Shown piece by piece: positions 32,987-42,084 of a DNA stretch of 64,000 bases. The stretch's first letter is position 1, and every line of letters starts with the position of its first letter. Source of the stretch: Olavius sp. associated proteobacterium Delta 1. GTDB lineage: Bacteria > Desulfobacterota > Desulfobacteria > Desulfobacterales > JAFDCJ01. The translations under genes were made by a program, and so were the position numbers. The notes under the pieces are model-generated. The model worked only from the letters and a program-made list of their open reading frames with translations, did not search any database and was not told the origin of the DNA. The stretch is from assembly GCA_902749685.1 (NCBI GenBank), contig CACVKW010001488.1:1-64000 (forward strand), in the 5' to 3' direction.

Positions 32987-33758
32987 CGTTTCGAAAATTT
33001 GGCATCGTCTTCCTTCGGATATCATTTCCAAAATCGAACACTGTGTGGCGGCCGGCTGCGAGCAAAAATCGCACAGGGGGGACGCATATGTTTTTTTTCG
33101 GGCCGATGATATTGCCGTTCCCGGGAAAAACTTTACGCACCTTTTGGAAATATTTTCCCAATATCGGGTGCCGCTCTGTCTGGCTGTCGTACCCGCCTGG
33201 TTAACGCAACCGCGCTGGCTGGCGCTTAAAAGGGCCGGGCAAAATGCTGCTTCCCGCTGGTGCTGGCATCAGCACGGCTGGCGGCACATAAACCATGAGA
33301 TCACAGGTAAAAAACAGGAATTCGGTGCCGGGCGCACCCGGGCTGATTTTGAGCATGATATTGATTGCGGCCGGCAGCGCCTGGAGAGCCTGCTGGGCCA
33401 AAGCTTTTATCCGGTGTTCACACCGCCCTGGAATCGTTGCGATCAAAAGGCTCTGGAGGTGCTTAAACATTTGGGTTACGCTGCCGTCTCGCGCAGCCGG
33501 GGCAGCCGTCGGCCGTCTTCAAAAAGTTTACCGAATTTTGATGTTAATGTTGACCTGCACACCCGCAAGGAGAAGACGCCGGCAGCCGGCTGGAATAATT
33601 TATTTGATGAACTGCAACAGGCCATTGCATCAGGGCGGTGCGGCATCATGATTCACCATCAGCGCATGAATGAAGCGGCCTTTGATTTTCTCGCAATACT
33701 TCTAATGACGCTGGCTCGGTCCAAAAAGCTGAGATTGGTTCATTTTAAAGATCTATGA
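32976..33758 (+). CDS. Polysaccharide deacetylase family protein
   Basis: A 260-aa protein lying between, and overlapping, the two MurG-like paralogues. FFRADDIAVPG supplies the NodB aspartates (Asp44, Asp45). SRWCWHQHGWRHINHE gives His98, His100, His104 and His107 as likely metal ligands, and FTPPWNRCDQKAL forms the third motif. CGIMIHHQRMNEAAFDFL near the end provides another His pair. No signal peptide is visible, so it should be cytoplasmic. The tight overlaps (11 bp with the upstream gene, 4 bp with the downstream gene) imply coupled translation, and perhaps a complex with the glycosyltransferases. Confidence 0.8.
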   Translation: MQYDVSKIWHRLPSDIISKIEHCVAAGCEQKSHRGDAYVFFRADDIAVPGKNFTHLLEIFSQYRVPLCLAVVPAWLTQPRWLALKRAGQNAASRWCWHQHGWRHINHEITGKKQEFGAGRTRADFEHDIDCGRQRLESLLGQSFYPVFTPPWNRCDQKALEVLKHLGYAAVSRSRGSRRPSSKSLPNFDVNVDLHTRKEKTPAAGWNNLFDELQQAIASGRCGIMIHHQRMNEAAFDFLAILLMTLARSKKLRLVHFKDL

Positions 33759-34933
33759 ACATCATAATTTATTGTCAATACGTCTGGGGGATGGGGCATC
33801 TGGTTCGCAGCCTGGAATTTGCCCGTGCGCTGTCGGACCATAAGGTGGCGCTGGTTGCCGGCGGACAGGACCTGGAGCTGGATTTGCCGGGTCACGTTAA
33901 TCTCGTCCGTCTGCCCGCTTTGTATATGGATGAGATGTTTACCACCCTGCTACCCGGTGACTCCCGTAAGACCGTCGCTCAGATAAAGCAGCAGCGCCAA
34001 GAGATGCTTTATGCGCTGTTCGAACAAAAACAACCGGATGTATTTATCATCGAGCTTTATCCTTTTGGACGGTCCATATTCGGTTTTGAACTCGAGCCTT
34101 TGCTGGCGGATGTCCGGAGCGGTAAATTCGGAGCAGTTAAAACCGTATGCAGCCTGCGGGATATTTTGGTGGAAAAAAAAGATCCGGCAGCATACGAAGA
34201 AAGGGTTTTACAAAAATTAAACCGCGACTTCGATGCCCTGCTGATTCACGCCGATGAGAATTTGTTGAGATTGAATGAAACTTTTTCGAGAGTCGACGAT
34301 ATAGACATTCCGGTGGCGTATACGGGCTTTATCACCCAGCAGGCCGATCCCGCCAGCGGTGGAAGATTGCGGCGGGATTTAAACATTTCTTCCGAGCAAA
34401 AGCTGATTGTGGCCAGTGCCGGGGGGGGGCGTTCCGGGTACAAACTTTTAACCTTCGTACTGGATGCTTGTGAAAAGCTTCGTGATAGTCTGAATTATAG
34501 ACTTGAGATTTTTAGCGGGCCCTTCATGGAGAATAAAGAATTTGATAAATTAGCCGCTCGCTCTGCGCCCGGCACCCGGATTCAGCGCTATACGCGGCGC
34601 TTTCTGGATTATCTGTATGCGGCCGACCTTTCGATCAGCCTGGCCGGATACAATACCTGCATGAATTTGCTCGTTACCCGGGTTCCCGCCCTGGTTTATC
34701 CTTACGCACGCCAGCGGGAGCAACCCATGCGGGTCGATAAAATCAAAAATTTGCTGCCAATGAAGATATTGAATGAAGACGATGTCCGCCCCGACCGGTT
34801 GAGTGATTACATTACCCAAATGCTGGATCAAAAAAGAAGTTTAAAAACGTTGCCAATCGACATGAACGGCGCGGCCAATGCTGCCAGGATCCTGGGTCGC
34901 TGGGTAAATAAATCCTTGGACCTCACCCAATGA
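33755..34933 (+). CDS. MurG-like glycosyltransferase, paralogue B
   Basis: Close relative of the protein at 31826, 392 aa, starting in an ATGA overlap with the deacetylase stop. Matching blocks: IIYCQYVWGMGHLVRSLEFA, FIIELYPFGRSIFGFELEPL, CSLRDILVEKKDPAAYEERV, IVASAGGGRSGYKLL and SLAGYNTCMNLLVTRVPALV. The donor-site SxGGYN of paralogue A is SLAGYN here, so one glycine of the loop is changed to alanine. Two similar but not identical transferases with a deacetylase between them suggest consecutive sugar additions in the same pathway. A strong terminator follows about 80 bp after the stop. Confidence 0.82.
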   Translation: MNIIIYCQYVWGMGHLVRSLEFARALSDHKVALVAGGQDLELDLPGHVNLVRLPALYMDEMFTTLLPGDSRKTVAQIKQQRQEMLYALFEQKQPDVFIIELYPFGRSIFGFELEPLLADVRSGKFGAVKTVCSLRDILVEKKDPAAYEERVLQKLNRDFDALLIHADENLLRLNETFSRVDDIDIPVAYTGFITQQADPASGGRLRRDLNISSEQKLIVASAGGGRSGYKLLTFVLDACEKLRDSLNYRLEIFSGPFMENKEFDKLAARSAPGTRIQRYTRRFLDYLYAADLSISLAGYNTCMNLLVTRVPALVYPYARQREQPMRVDKIKNLLPMKILNEDDVRPDRLSDYITQMLDQKRSLKTLPIDMNGAANAARILGRWVNKSLDLTQ

Positions 34934-35012
34934 GTTAACTTGTCGCTCTTGTCAACCCCCAATATTTTTGATATTGAAGTCCGCCGTCGGATCATTATTT
35001 ATTCTGACATTG

Positions 35013-35043
35013 AAAACCCGGCCATTGGGGCCGGGTTTCTTTA
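35013..35043 (+). terminator. Rho-independent terminator after the glycan genes
   Basis: AAACCCGGCC-ATTGG-GGCCGGGTTT forms a long GC stem with an A-run in front and TTTCTTTA behind it. It ends the transcript of the 31826-34933 set, just before the TMTC-like gene. Confidence 0.88.
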
Positions 35044-35067
35044 CTGATAAAATAAGGTCGATTGATT

Positions 35068-37203
35068 ATGACTGAAAGCCGTCCGATGACGAGTTCCCCC
35101 TCTCAGACACCCGCTCATCGTACCGTGAGGTGGGGAAGAATTCTCCCGTCGATTATTCTGGTTTTTGTTACTGTGGCTGTCTTCTGGCCGGTGATCGGCC
35201 ACCAGTTTCTGGCCTGGGACGACAGTGTTGATGTATATAAAAACCCTTACCTCCAGGTACCGTCACTTAGCAATCTGCTGCATTTCTGGCGCCACCCTTA
35301 TGAACGTCTCTTTACGCCTCTCACCTATACGATCTACGCCTTGTTGGCATGGGCGCCCAAGCTGTTAAAAACGAATCCCGGCGCCGCAGTGGTCCCCGAT
35401 CCAGGGCTTTTCCACGGCTTTAATCTCTTGCTTCACTTGCTGAGTGTCCTGATTCTATGGCGTATTTTGTTGCTGCTTTTAAATCGCTCAAAACAGCCAG
35501 AGATTGGAGTAATAGTTAGCCCGGACGCATTGCCGCTTTCCTGGGCGGCCTGCGGCGGCGCCCTGCTGTTTGCCATCCACCCCATTCAAGTTGAACCGGT
35601 TTCTTGGGTCGCCGGCATGAAGGATCTTTTGTTCGGCTTATTTTCGCTGGCGGCGGTCTGGCATTACCTGCTGTATGTCGACGAAAAAACGCTGCCGGGC
35701 CGGCGGTCGCATCCCGGGCTGCATTACGGGTTGGCCACCGGGGCATATCTGCTGGCACTTTTCGCAAAACCGACCGCCGTGGTGGTGCCGGTAATGGTGG
35801 GGATTCTGGCCGGCTGGGCCTGGCGGCATACGTGGCGGGAGCAACTATCCGGTCTTTGGGTGTGGTTCATAATTGCCGTGGCATGGGGTTTTCTGACCCG
35901 CTGGGTGCAGACCGGTGCTATTCTCGCTTTTGAACCGCCGCTGTGGGCACGACCTTTAATTGCGGGTGATGCCGTTGCGTTTTATCTTTCTAAGCTGATA
36001 GTGCCGTTGCGGTTTGGTCCGGACTACGGACGCACTCCGCAGTATGTTCTGGGGCACGGATGGCTGTTTATAACCGGCTTGGTGCCGTATTTTCTTGCCA
36101 TATGGCTATGGTTAAAACGGAAACGACTGCCTTGGCTTGGAGCGGCGGCAGGAATTTTTGTCGTCGTTCTGCTGCCGGTTTCAGGGTTGATTCCGTTTGA
36201 ATTTCAGCGCCATTCAACGGTTGCCGACCGCTATGTCTACCTGGCTATGACCGGGCCGGCGTTTGTATCGGCATGGGTATTGACATGGCCTAAAAAGAAA
36301 TTTGCAGCCATCGGCGGCATAATTGTCCTAGGATTTTTTCTACTGAGCAGTTCCCGGCAGGTTCCGTATTGGCGCGACACGCAAACTTTTTTTGAGCACG
36401 CCCTAAAAGTAAATCCCAATAGTTTTTTGGCCCTCAACAATCTTGGATTTGCTCTGGCCTACCAGGGGCAGGATGTTGATGCCATCCGTCTCTTTAACGA
36501 GGCCCTGCGCATCGAACCCGAGTCGGCCGTAACGCATTCGAATCTCGCCAATGCGCTGGTGCGTCAAGGAAAGCTGGAGGAGGGGATTCAACATTATTCC
36601 GAAGCCCTTCGACTCGTGCCCAATTTTGCGCGCGCCCACACCAATCTGGGACTCGCTCTGGCCGAACTCGGACGGCATCTCGAGGCGATAGAACACCATC
36701 GAGAAGCGTTGCGCGTAGAACCCAAATTTGCAGAGGCACACAATAATTTAGGTTTTGAATTGGCGCAGCGAGGTCAATTCGAGGAGGCCATGCAGCATTA
36801 TACCGCAGCCCTGCGGCTGAACCCCGGCTATGTCGACGCGCATACCAACGCCGGAATTGCACTGGCATCTCAGAAACGCTTTGACGAAGCACAGCATCAC
36901 TTTTCCGAAGCGCTGCGCCTAGCGCCTACGGCCAAGGCTCACGCCAACTTGGCCGGCTTATTATTACAACAAATGAAATTCACCGAAGCCGAGTTGCATT
37001 ATACCGAAGCAATCCGGTTAAATCCGCGCTATCAGAATGCCCATTTACGGTTGAGCACGCTTCTGGCAGCACAAGGGGAGTTCGCCCGGGCCAGGCATCA
37101 TGTGTCGGAGGTACTGCGCCTGGATCCTGATCATAAGGCGGCGCGCCGGGTCCTTGAGCGTATCGAATACCTGGACAGATCTTCGAAAGAAACGATAAAT
37201 TGA
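35068..37203 (+). CDS. TMTC/GT39-like membrane protein with seven TPR units
   Basis: A 711-aa paralogue of the protein at 19328. ATG 35068 is chosen over the in-frame TTG 35062; AAGG lies 11 bp upstream. About ten membrane helices fill residues 25-440, with the acidic motif FLAWDDSVDVYKNPYL, FTPLTYTIYALL, HPIQVEPVSWVAGMKDLL and TVADRYVYLAMTGPAF, the pattern shared by TMTC proteins and their bacterial relatives. Residues 450-700 hold about seven TPRs (LALNNLGFALAYQGQDVDAI, AHTNLGLALAELGRHLEAIE and so on), longer than the first copy. A GT-C sugar transfer on the periplasmic side with TPR-mediated protein binding is inferred, not shown. Confidence 0.83.
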   Translation: MTESRPMTSSPSQTPAHRTVRWGRILPSIILVFVTVAVFWPVIGHQFLAWDDSVDVYKNPYLQVPSLSNLLHFWRHPYERLFTPLTYTIYALLAWAPKLLKTNPGAAVVPDPGLFHGFNLLLHLLSVLILWRILLLLLNRSKQPEIGVIVSPDALPLSWAACGGALLFAIHPIQVEPVSWVAGMKDLLFGLFSLAAVWHYLLYVDEKTLPGRRSHPGLHYGLATGAYLLALFAKPTAVVVPVMVGILAGWAWRHTWREQLSGLWVWFIIAVAWGFLTRWVQTGAILAFEPPLWARPLIAGDAVAFYLSKLIVPLRFGPDYGRTPQYVLGHGWLFITGLVPYFLAIWLWLKRKRLPWLGAAAGIFVVVLLPVSGLIPFEFQRHSTVADRYVYLAMTGPAFVSAWVLTWPKKKFAAIGGIIVLGFFLLSSSRQVPYWRDTQTFFEHALKVNPNSFLALNNLGFALAYQGQDVDAIRLFNEALRIEPESAVTHSNLANALVRQGKLEEGIQHYSEALRLVPNFARAHTNLGLALAELGRHLEAIEHHREALRVEPKFAEAHNNLGFELAQRGQFEEAMQHYTAALRLNPGYVDAHTNAGIALASQKRFDEAQHHFSEALRLAPTAKAHANLAGLLLQQMKFTEAELHYTEAIRLNPRYQNAHLRLSTLLAAQGEFARARHHVSEVLRLDPDHKAARRVLERIEYLDRSSKETIN

Positions 37204-37478
37204 GTATACTGGAGATTTTCTGTCCACGCTTTCTATTCAAACAGTAATATCCTTCTTGATTTCAGTCTGTTTTAAAATGGGCCGGTGACCGTGATTATCA
37301 GTAATCCGGGGTATTCCGACGTCTTCCTGTTTGACTCAGCTATTGCTTTATTTCTATATTGCTGTGGGATTGCCCTGATCCGCCTCTTTTTTTTACACTC
37401 GTATAAATTTTAAAATATTAAGCGTTCCATATTCCTTTTGAGAGAGACCTGCGTTGTTGCTATCGATGGAGGGGGCTC

Positions 37479-39008
37479 ATGAATGAGATTTCTTCGATAA
37501 CCAGTAAACCGATGCGCAAGGATTCCAGTTGCATTAATATTTTAACCTGCGAACACTATATAAATTGCGTTTTATCGGAGGTGCCGTCTAGAGCGCTTTT
37601 TAACGATATTACCGGAAATAAAAATTTTCTGTTCACCGATGAGGAGACCGGCCAGCTCATCCCGGTTACCAAAGAATACTTGCTCGACGCCAGCAATTGG
37701 ATTTCAAATGAACTGCTCAGCAGGGTATACCGGAATATCATTGCCATAACCAACGACCCGGCTGCCGTTTACAAAGCCGGCCGCAATATATTCAAAACTG
37801 CTGTTGGATCCCAGGTTTATTTGATGCGCGTGGCCGGCGTTCAAACCATCATCAACCGACTCCCCCAAGAGAATGCCAAGTTCAATCGAAACCGTTCCAT
37901 TAAAATTGTGGAAAACAAAAACGGTTTGGCTGTGGTCAAAATTTACTGGGATGAAGCACCCGGCATCAACAAGCATTTTTGTGACATGAACAAAGGCGTT
38001 TATGAAGGTTTGGGGAAACTGACAGGCAATCCGGCCACAGTTGAAGAGAAAAGTTGTCAATTTGAAGGCGGTGATTTTTGTGAATGCCACATCAAGTGGC
38101 GGGCCAAGCCCTTTTACTCCCGCTTCATTGATCTGATTCGCTTCCGCATCTCCCGGGAAATTATCGAAGAACTCGAGCGCCGGATAGAAGAAGTCAACAC
38201 CAACTGCCTGAGACAGGAAAGGACAATCGAACTAAGGACCCAAGATTTACAGAAACAAAAAAAAATCGTGGATAAGGCCCACAAATTTCTAACAAGATAC
38301 GTACCGTCCCAGCTGGCAAGGAAAATACTGGCCGGGGAGGTCGAGCCGGTTCAGGATCACAGACGCCAAAAGTTGACCATGCTTTTTTCCGACATTAAAG
38401 ATTTTACCCGTACGACGGATGCCATGGAGCCCGAAGATATGGGTCGCCTTTTAAACGAGTATTTCTCCTGCATGAATGACATTATTCAAGCTCACGAAGG
38501 CACCCTTGCCAACATTACCGGTGATGCGCTGTTTATTTTTTTCGGTGCGCCCGACCGGACCAATAACAGGGATCACGCCCTGCGCTGTGTGCGCATGGCT
38601 ATTGAGATGCAGCAAAAAATGGGCGAACTTCAGCAGAAATGGTTTAATGAGGGGATTGAACATCCACTACAGATACGATGCGGCATCAATACCGGCATGG
38701 CAACGGTCGGCAGCTTTGGTTCCCGGCAAAGAAGTGAATACAGTGCCATGGGCATGCAGGTCAACCTGGCCTCCCGACTGGAAACAGCCTGCAAGCCGGG
38801 CGGGATCCTGATCAGCCATTCAACCTGGGCCCTGGTAAACGACCGGATTGAGACATTGCCCCATGCGACAATTGAGGTGAAAGGATTTTCACAACCGATC
38901 AGGGCCTATGAAGTTAAGCTGGCAGATGGGAATGGCCGGGATTCAGCTGCCTTGACCGAAACCCTGAACCGGACAAGCCGGAAATTCATATTGAATATTG
39001 AAAATTGA
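37479..39008 (+). CDS. Class III nucleotide cyclase with V4R-like sensor domain
   Basis: A 509-aa cytoplasmic protein. Residues 20-210 resemble a V4R/heme-NO-like sensor: VYEGLGKLTGNP, then CQFEGGDFCECHIKW, whose Cys193/Cys201/Cys203 pattern is typical of V4R domains. A coiled coil covers about 225-268. The class III cyclase domain (300-490) has the metal aspartates Asp305 (FSDIKDFT) and Asp349 (ITGDALFIFFG), and Asn429 and Arg433 (VNLASRLE) for transition-state binding. The residue that usually reads base identity, Lys four before Asp349, is Asn345, and the partner Asp/Thr position is Ser422, so substrate choice is uncertain. GGAGGGGG lies 6 bp before the ATG. Confidence 0.88.
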   Translation: MNEISSITSKPMRKDSSCINILTCEHYINCVLSEVPSRALFNDITGNKNFLFTDEETGQLIPVTKEYLLDASNWISNELLSRVYRNIIAITNDPAAVYKAGRNIFKTAVGSQVYLMRVAGVQTIINRLPQENAKFNRNRSIKIVENKNGLAVVKIYWDEAPGINKHFCDMNKGVYEGLGKLTGNPATVEEKSCQFEGGDFCECHIKWRAKPFYSRFIDLIRFRISREIIEELERRIEEVNTNCLRQERTIELRTQDLQKQKKIVDKAHKFLTRYVPSQLARKILAGEVEPVQDHRRQKLTMLFSDIKDFTRTTDAMEPEDMGRLLNEYFSCMNDIIQAHEGTLANITGDALFIFFGAPDRTNNRDHALRCVRMAIEMQQKMGELQQKWFNEGIEHPLQIRCGINTGMATVGSFGSRQRSEYSAMGMQVNLASRLETACKPGGILISHSTWALVNDRIETLPHATIEVKGFSQPIRAYEVKLADGNGRDSAALTETLNRTSRKFILNIEN

Positions 39009-39153
39009 ATATTTGAGTCCTGCCCTGGCAGGGATTCGCTCTGTCATTTTTATGATCGCTTTTTTTATAAATCGATCCGCCGGCTTCCGGCTCGTAGAAC
39101 CGACAACTCGGAGAGAGGCGGACCTTAAATAGTCAATATTCAATCGACAATAT

Positions 39154-40062
39154 TCAATTCCCTTTAACCTGCTTGCGGCAGCAGCCGCAAATCATCCCTT
39201 TGACGTCACCAGCTGCGAATCTGCGTCTGTAATCGGAATAGCGCTCACCATGCCAGATGTCCGCCAGACTTTCTCGGGTTAAATCCCCCATCACGCTGCG
39301 CTGCTCCCAGTCGGCACAGCATTGCAGCATTTGTCCGTCATATAAAATGTAAATTTGTTCCATCAGACGCCGGCACCAGGAAAAGGTTTTCAGTTGCCGG
39401 GCGCCGATGGCCGAGTCCCGGATGCTTTGCTGGTCGGCTCGATTTTCAACCGGCTCTATATACAGCTTAATATCCCGCTCCCGCCAGTATCGCTTTATCT
39501 CGGGGATTTCATTATGCGTCTGAATCGAATCGACCATCACGATTTCAAGACGCGGCAATTTGTAGCCACCCTGTTGTTTCAGCGACAACAAGCGGTCGAT
39601 GTTGCTGAGGGTCTTCGACAGTTCCAGTCCCATGATATCATTGTAGGTTTTTGGATTTAAACTTTGAACTGATATTTTAAGTTTATTCAGGCCGGAATCG
39701 AGCAGACCCCGTGCCATACGTTCTGTCAGTAGTCCGCCGTGGCTGGTAACTTTTACATATTGAGGCTTTGTAATCCGGGCGCTGACATACGCAACTCGTT
39801 TGGGAAGTTCGCGGTCCAGCATGGGTTCGTTCATCAGATATACCGAATATCGACGAATTCCAAGCGCTATACTCTGATCCACAATTGAGCGATATAGATC
39901 CCAATCCATGCGGCGCCCCCGGGGGATATTGCGCCTCGTTTTGTTGTTGGGGCAAAAAATGCAACCGGCATTGCAGCCCGTGATGGTCTGGATCTGAACA
40001 TGATCGGGAACCGCAACAACCGCCTTGGAGCCCCCTGTCTGTTGGATGTCGTTTATTTGCAT
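39154..40062 (-). CDS. Radical SAM protein with SPASM-like C-terminus
   Basis: Radical S-adenosylmethionine enzyme. I take ATG 40062 (302 aa); the frame continues to TTG 40110. The first Fe-S cluster motif is TGCNAGCIFCPNN (CxxxCxxC). VYLMNEPMLDRELPKRVAYV marks the GGE-like region and the barrel follows. The C-terminal part has CCADWEQRSVMGDLTRESLA and MICGCCRKQV, a reduced SPASM-type second cluster site. Such proteins modify peptides or sugars, for example in RiPP maturation or LPS and cofactor synthesis. It is on the minus strand, divergent from the O-methyltransferase, so a partnership with the PqqD-containing set at 41-55 kb is only a possibility. Confidence 0.85.
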   Translation of the reverse strand: MQINDIQQTGGSKAVVAVPDHVQIQTITGCNAGCIFCPNNKTRRNIPRGRRMDWDLYRSIVDQSIALGIRRYSVYLMNEPMLDRELPKRVAYVSARITKPQYVKVTSHGGLLTERMARGLLDSGLNKLKISVQSLNPKTYNDIMGLELSKTLSNIDRLLSLKQQGGYKLPRLEIVMVDSIQTHNEIPEIKRYWRERDIKLYIEPVENRADQQSIRDSAIGARQLKTFSWCRRLMEQIYILYDGQMLQCCADWEQRSVMGDLTRESLADIWHGERYSDYRRRFAAGDVKGMICGCCRKQVKGN

Positions 40063-40230
40063 AATATTTTTTTTAGGATCGAATTTCGAAACTCCTTGTC
40101 GGATATTCAATATTCATGGTTTTCTCAAGATTAATTAGTGCCCATCCGAAAACTAATTACGGTCACATCAGGATGTCAAACCTTTTTTAAAAAAATTAGT
40201 GTCAGGGCGGGATCACCTCTTTTTTCGCGC

Positions 40231-40259
40231 TTGACACAAAACCTTCTGTTGCCTACATT
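40231..40259 (+). promoter_or_regulatory. Sigma70 promoter for the O-methyltransferase gene
   Basis: TTGACA (40231-40236), a 17-bp spacer and TACATT (40254-40259), about 60 bp before the ATG at 40322. Confidence 0.6.
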
Positions 40260-40321
40260 AATGCTACTCCCTAACAGGCAAGTGCAACAGATTTCTGGTT
40301 CAATATTTTCAGGAACTAATC

Positions 40322-40966
40322 ATGGAAGCCGACAAAACGAATATGATAGAGGACTATGTAGCTGTCCACACCGACGATGTTTCGTTGCTGCTGGAAGAGC
40401 TTATGGCGGAAACTGAAAATATTACCGGGCGCTCTTTCTGGAGTATCGGCAAAGTCGAGGGCAAACTGCTGCAGCTGCTTATTAAAATGTCCAGAACCCA
40501 ACGGGCCGTGGAAGTGGGTACTTTTACCGGTTATTCCGCCCTGGTCATCGCAGAAGCCCTGCCGGAAGATGGTATCCTGACAACCTGCGAAAACAGTCAG
40601 GAGTATGCCGATATCGCCCTGCAATACTTTAACAAAAGCCCTTACGGCCGGAAGATTAAATTAAAATTAGGGCCGGCGCTGCAAACCCTCAGGAATATCC
40701 CGGCCAACAGTGAAGACTTTGTATTTATCGATGCGGATAAGCCGTCTTACGGTGATTATTTTGATGAAGCCCTGCGAATTTTAGGCCCTGGTGGACTCAT
40801 TTTCGTCGATAATGTATTCTGGCGCAACAAGATATTTAAAAAGAAAATTACAAACGAAAATGCCAAGGCTATCGCTGCTTTTAATGAAAAAGTAAGGCAG
40901 GAAGACCGGGTGGAAAAGGTAATGCTGAGCATAAGGGACGGAGTTTATCTCATGCGGAAGAAATAA
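40322..40966 (+). CDS. SAM-dependent O-methyltransferase (caffeoyl-CoA OMT-like)
   Basis: A 214-aa class I methyltransferase of the Methyltransf_3 type, comparable to catechol and caffeoyl-CoA O-methyltransferases. Motif I is RAVEVGTFTGYSALVIAEAL, which binds SAM; DFVFIDADKPSYGDYFDEAL gives the metal-site aspartates typical of the divalent-cation-dependent group; and GGLIFVDNVFWRNKIFKKKI completes the pattern. The N-terminal AETENITGRSFWSIGKVEGK is the substrate lid. It has its own promoter. Natural substrates of the bacterial members are mostly unknown. It is separated from the permease gene that follows by about 420 bp. Confidence 0.88.
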   Translation: MEADKTNMIEDYVAVHTDDVSLLLEELMAETENITGRSFWSIGKVEGKLLQLLIKMSRTQRAVEVGTFTGYSALVIAEALPEDGILTTCENSQEYADIALQYFNKSPYGRKIKLKLGPALQTLRNIPANSEDFVFIDADKPSYGDYFDEALRILGPGGLIFVDNVFWRNKIFKKKITNENAKAIAAFNEKVRQEDRVEKVMLSIRDGVYLMRKK

Positions 40967-41385
40967 CCATTCTCATTTACACTGTAAAACAAATATGCTA
41001 AAGAATTATATTTACCAATTGTTCAGCAACTCGTTGCAGATAGACTATTGCTAATCGTTCATTCCCTAATACCTGAATTTGCACGTTTTCTAACCAACAA
41101 TGAATATGAGTCTATATCCGTAATTTATCCGAAGCGAATTTTAGAGCAACAATTGCCGTTCCAAGTCAATTGCGGTGATTTGACCTCGGACTTGCCTAAA
41201 GGGTGTTTATCTACAAAATTCAGGTATTAAGAATATTCCCTGTGTCGCGAATTTAAGTCACGCCTGCCGGTTTGCGGGGATTTAACCTATCTAAAGTCCT
41301 TTTTTGCCAATCGCGCGGGTGGGAACCGCTTTACGTTCCTTCTATTTTGACCGGATTTCAAGTTTGTGAGAGTGATGATCTGATC
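40967..41385. other. Intergenic region before the FtsX permease gene
   Basis: About 420 bp. A 60-codon frame at 41048-41230 has no ribosome-binding site and no protein-like pattern. The frame of the downstream permease stays open back to 41272, but that segment has no membrane or domain features. I see no clear promoter. Confidence 0.4.
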
Positions 41386-42084
41386 ATGGGCGCCAAAACA
41401 ATTATATCAGGATCGAAAACTGAATCCGAGCGAGTGCAACGCCAGGTCAAACTGCCTTTCATGAAATCGCTGGAAATCTCTTTAAAAAGCATTAAAGTCC
41501 GTTTTTTCCGTTCCCTGATCACCACGTTGAGTCTGGTGCTGGCTGTTTCATTTTTGAGTTTTATCGGTGTCAGCAATGACGTCGCCAATGGCATGCTCGA
41601 TACGCAGGAACCCGAGTTGCGGCGCACGCTGATCCGATCCGGCTATGACCTTGAACCCGGGGACACTTCCGCCGGCAGCAGTCCCAAACAGCGATGGCTT
41701 GTCATACTTTCCCTTCTGGTATGTGTCGTTGGTATTGTAAACGCACAGCTGATGGCGGTCACAGAGCGGTTCCGCGAAATTGGTACCATGAAGTGCCTGG
41801 GTGCCCTGGATCGTTTTATCTTGCGTCTTTTTTTCCTCGAAGCCGGGATGCAGGGTCTGGCAGGCGCCAGTATCGGAGCTATATTGGGCGCCGTCTTTTC
41901 ACTGCTCAGCGGTTGGGTGCGTTTCGGCACCGTCGCGATCACGGCGATATCCTGGAATAATGTGATTATTTCCATCGCGATTGCTACCGGAGTCGGATGT
42001 TTGCTCAGTCTGCTGGGTGTATTTTATCCGGCTCTAGTGGCTGCCAGAATGCAGCCCGTAGAGGCGATGCGGGTGGAGCAATGA
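41386..42084 (+). CDS. Minimal FtsX-type ABC permease
   Basis: A 232-aa ABC permease of the MacB/LolC/FtsX group. ATG 41386 is chosen; residues before it in the open frame look non-coding. Helix 1 lies near residues 45-65 (LITTLSLVLAVSFLSFIGVS). It is followed by only about 40 residues, where full-length family members carry a periplasmic domain of 150-250 aa, and then by three helices with the conserved ERFREIGTMKCLGALDRFIL cytoplasmic segment and the family end PALVAARMQPVEAMRVEQ. It is thus a stripped-down half-transporter. It precedes the LolD-like ATPase by about 240 bp and the giant permease, and the two permeases probably dimerise around the ATPase pair. Confidence 0.84.
   Translation: MGAKTIISGSKTESERVQRQVKLPFMKSLEISLKSIKVRFFRSLITTLSLVLAVSFLSFIGVSNDVANGMLDTQEPELRRTLIRSGYDLEPGDTSAGSSPKQRWLVILSLLVCVVGIVNAQLMAVTERFREIGTMKCLGALDRFILRLFFLEAGMQGLAGASIGAILGAVFSLLSGWVRFGTVAITAISWNNVIISIAIATGVGCLLSLLGVFYPALVAARMQPVEAMRVEQ

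Noticed and set aside
37285-37413. Possible 42-aa GTG-started peptide with a hydrophobic helix before the cyclase gene
   Set aside because: No Shine-Dalgarno and only composition to support it; the region may be just a leader.
41048-41230. 60-codon plus-strand frame before the FtsX permease
   Set aside because: No ribosome-binding site, no start context and no protein-like pattern.
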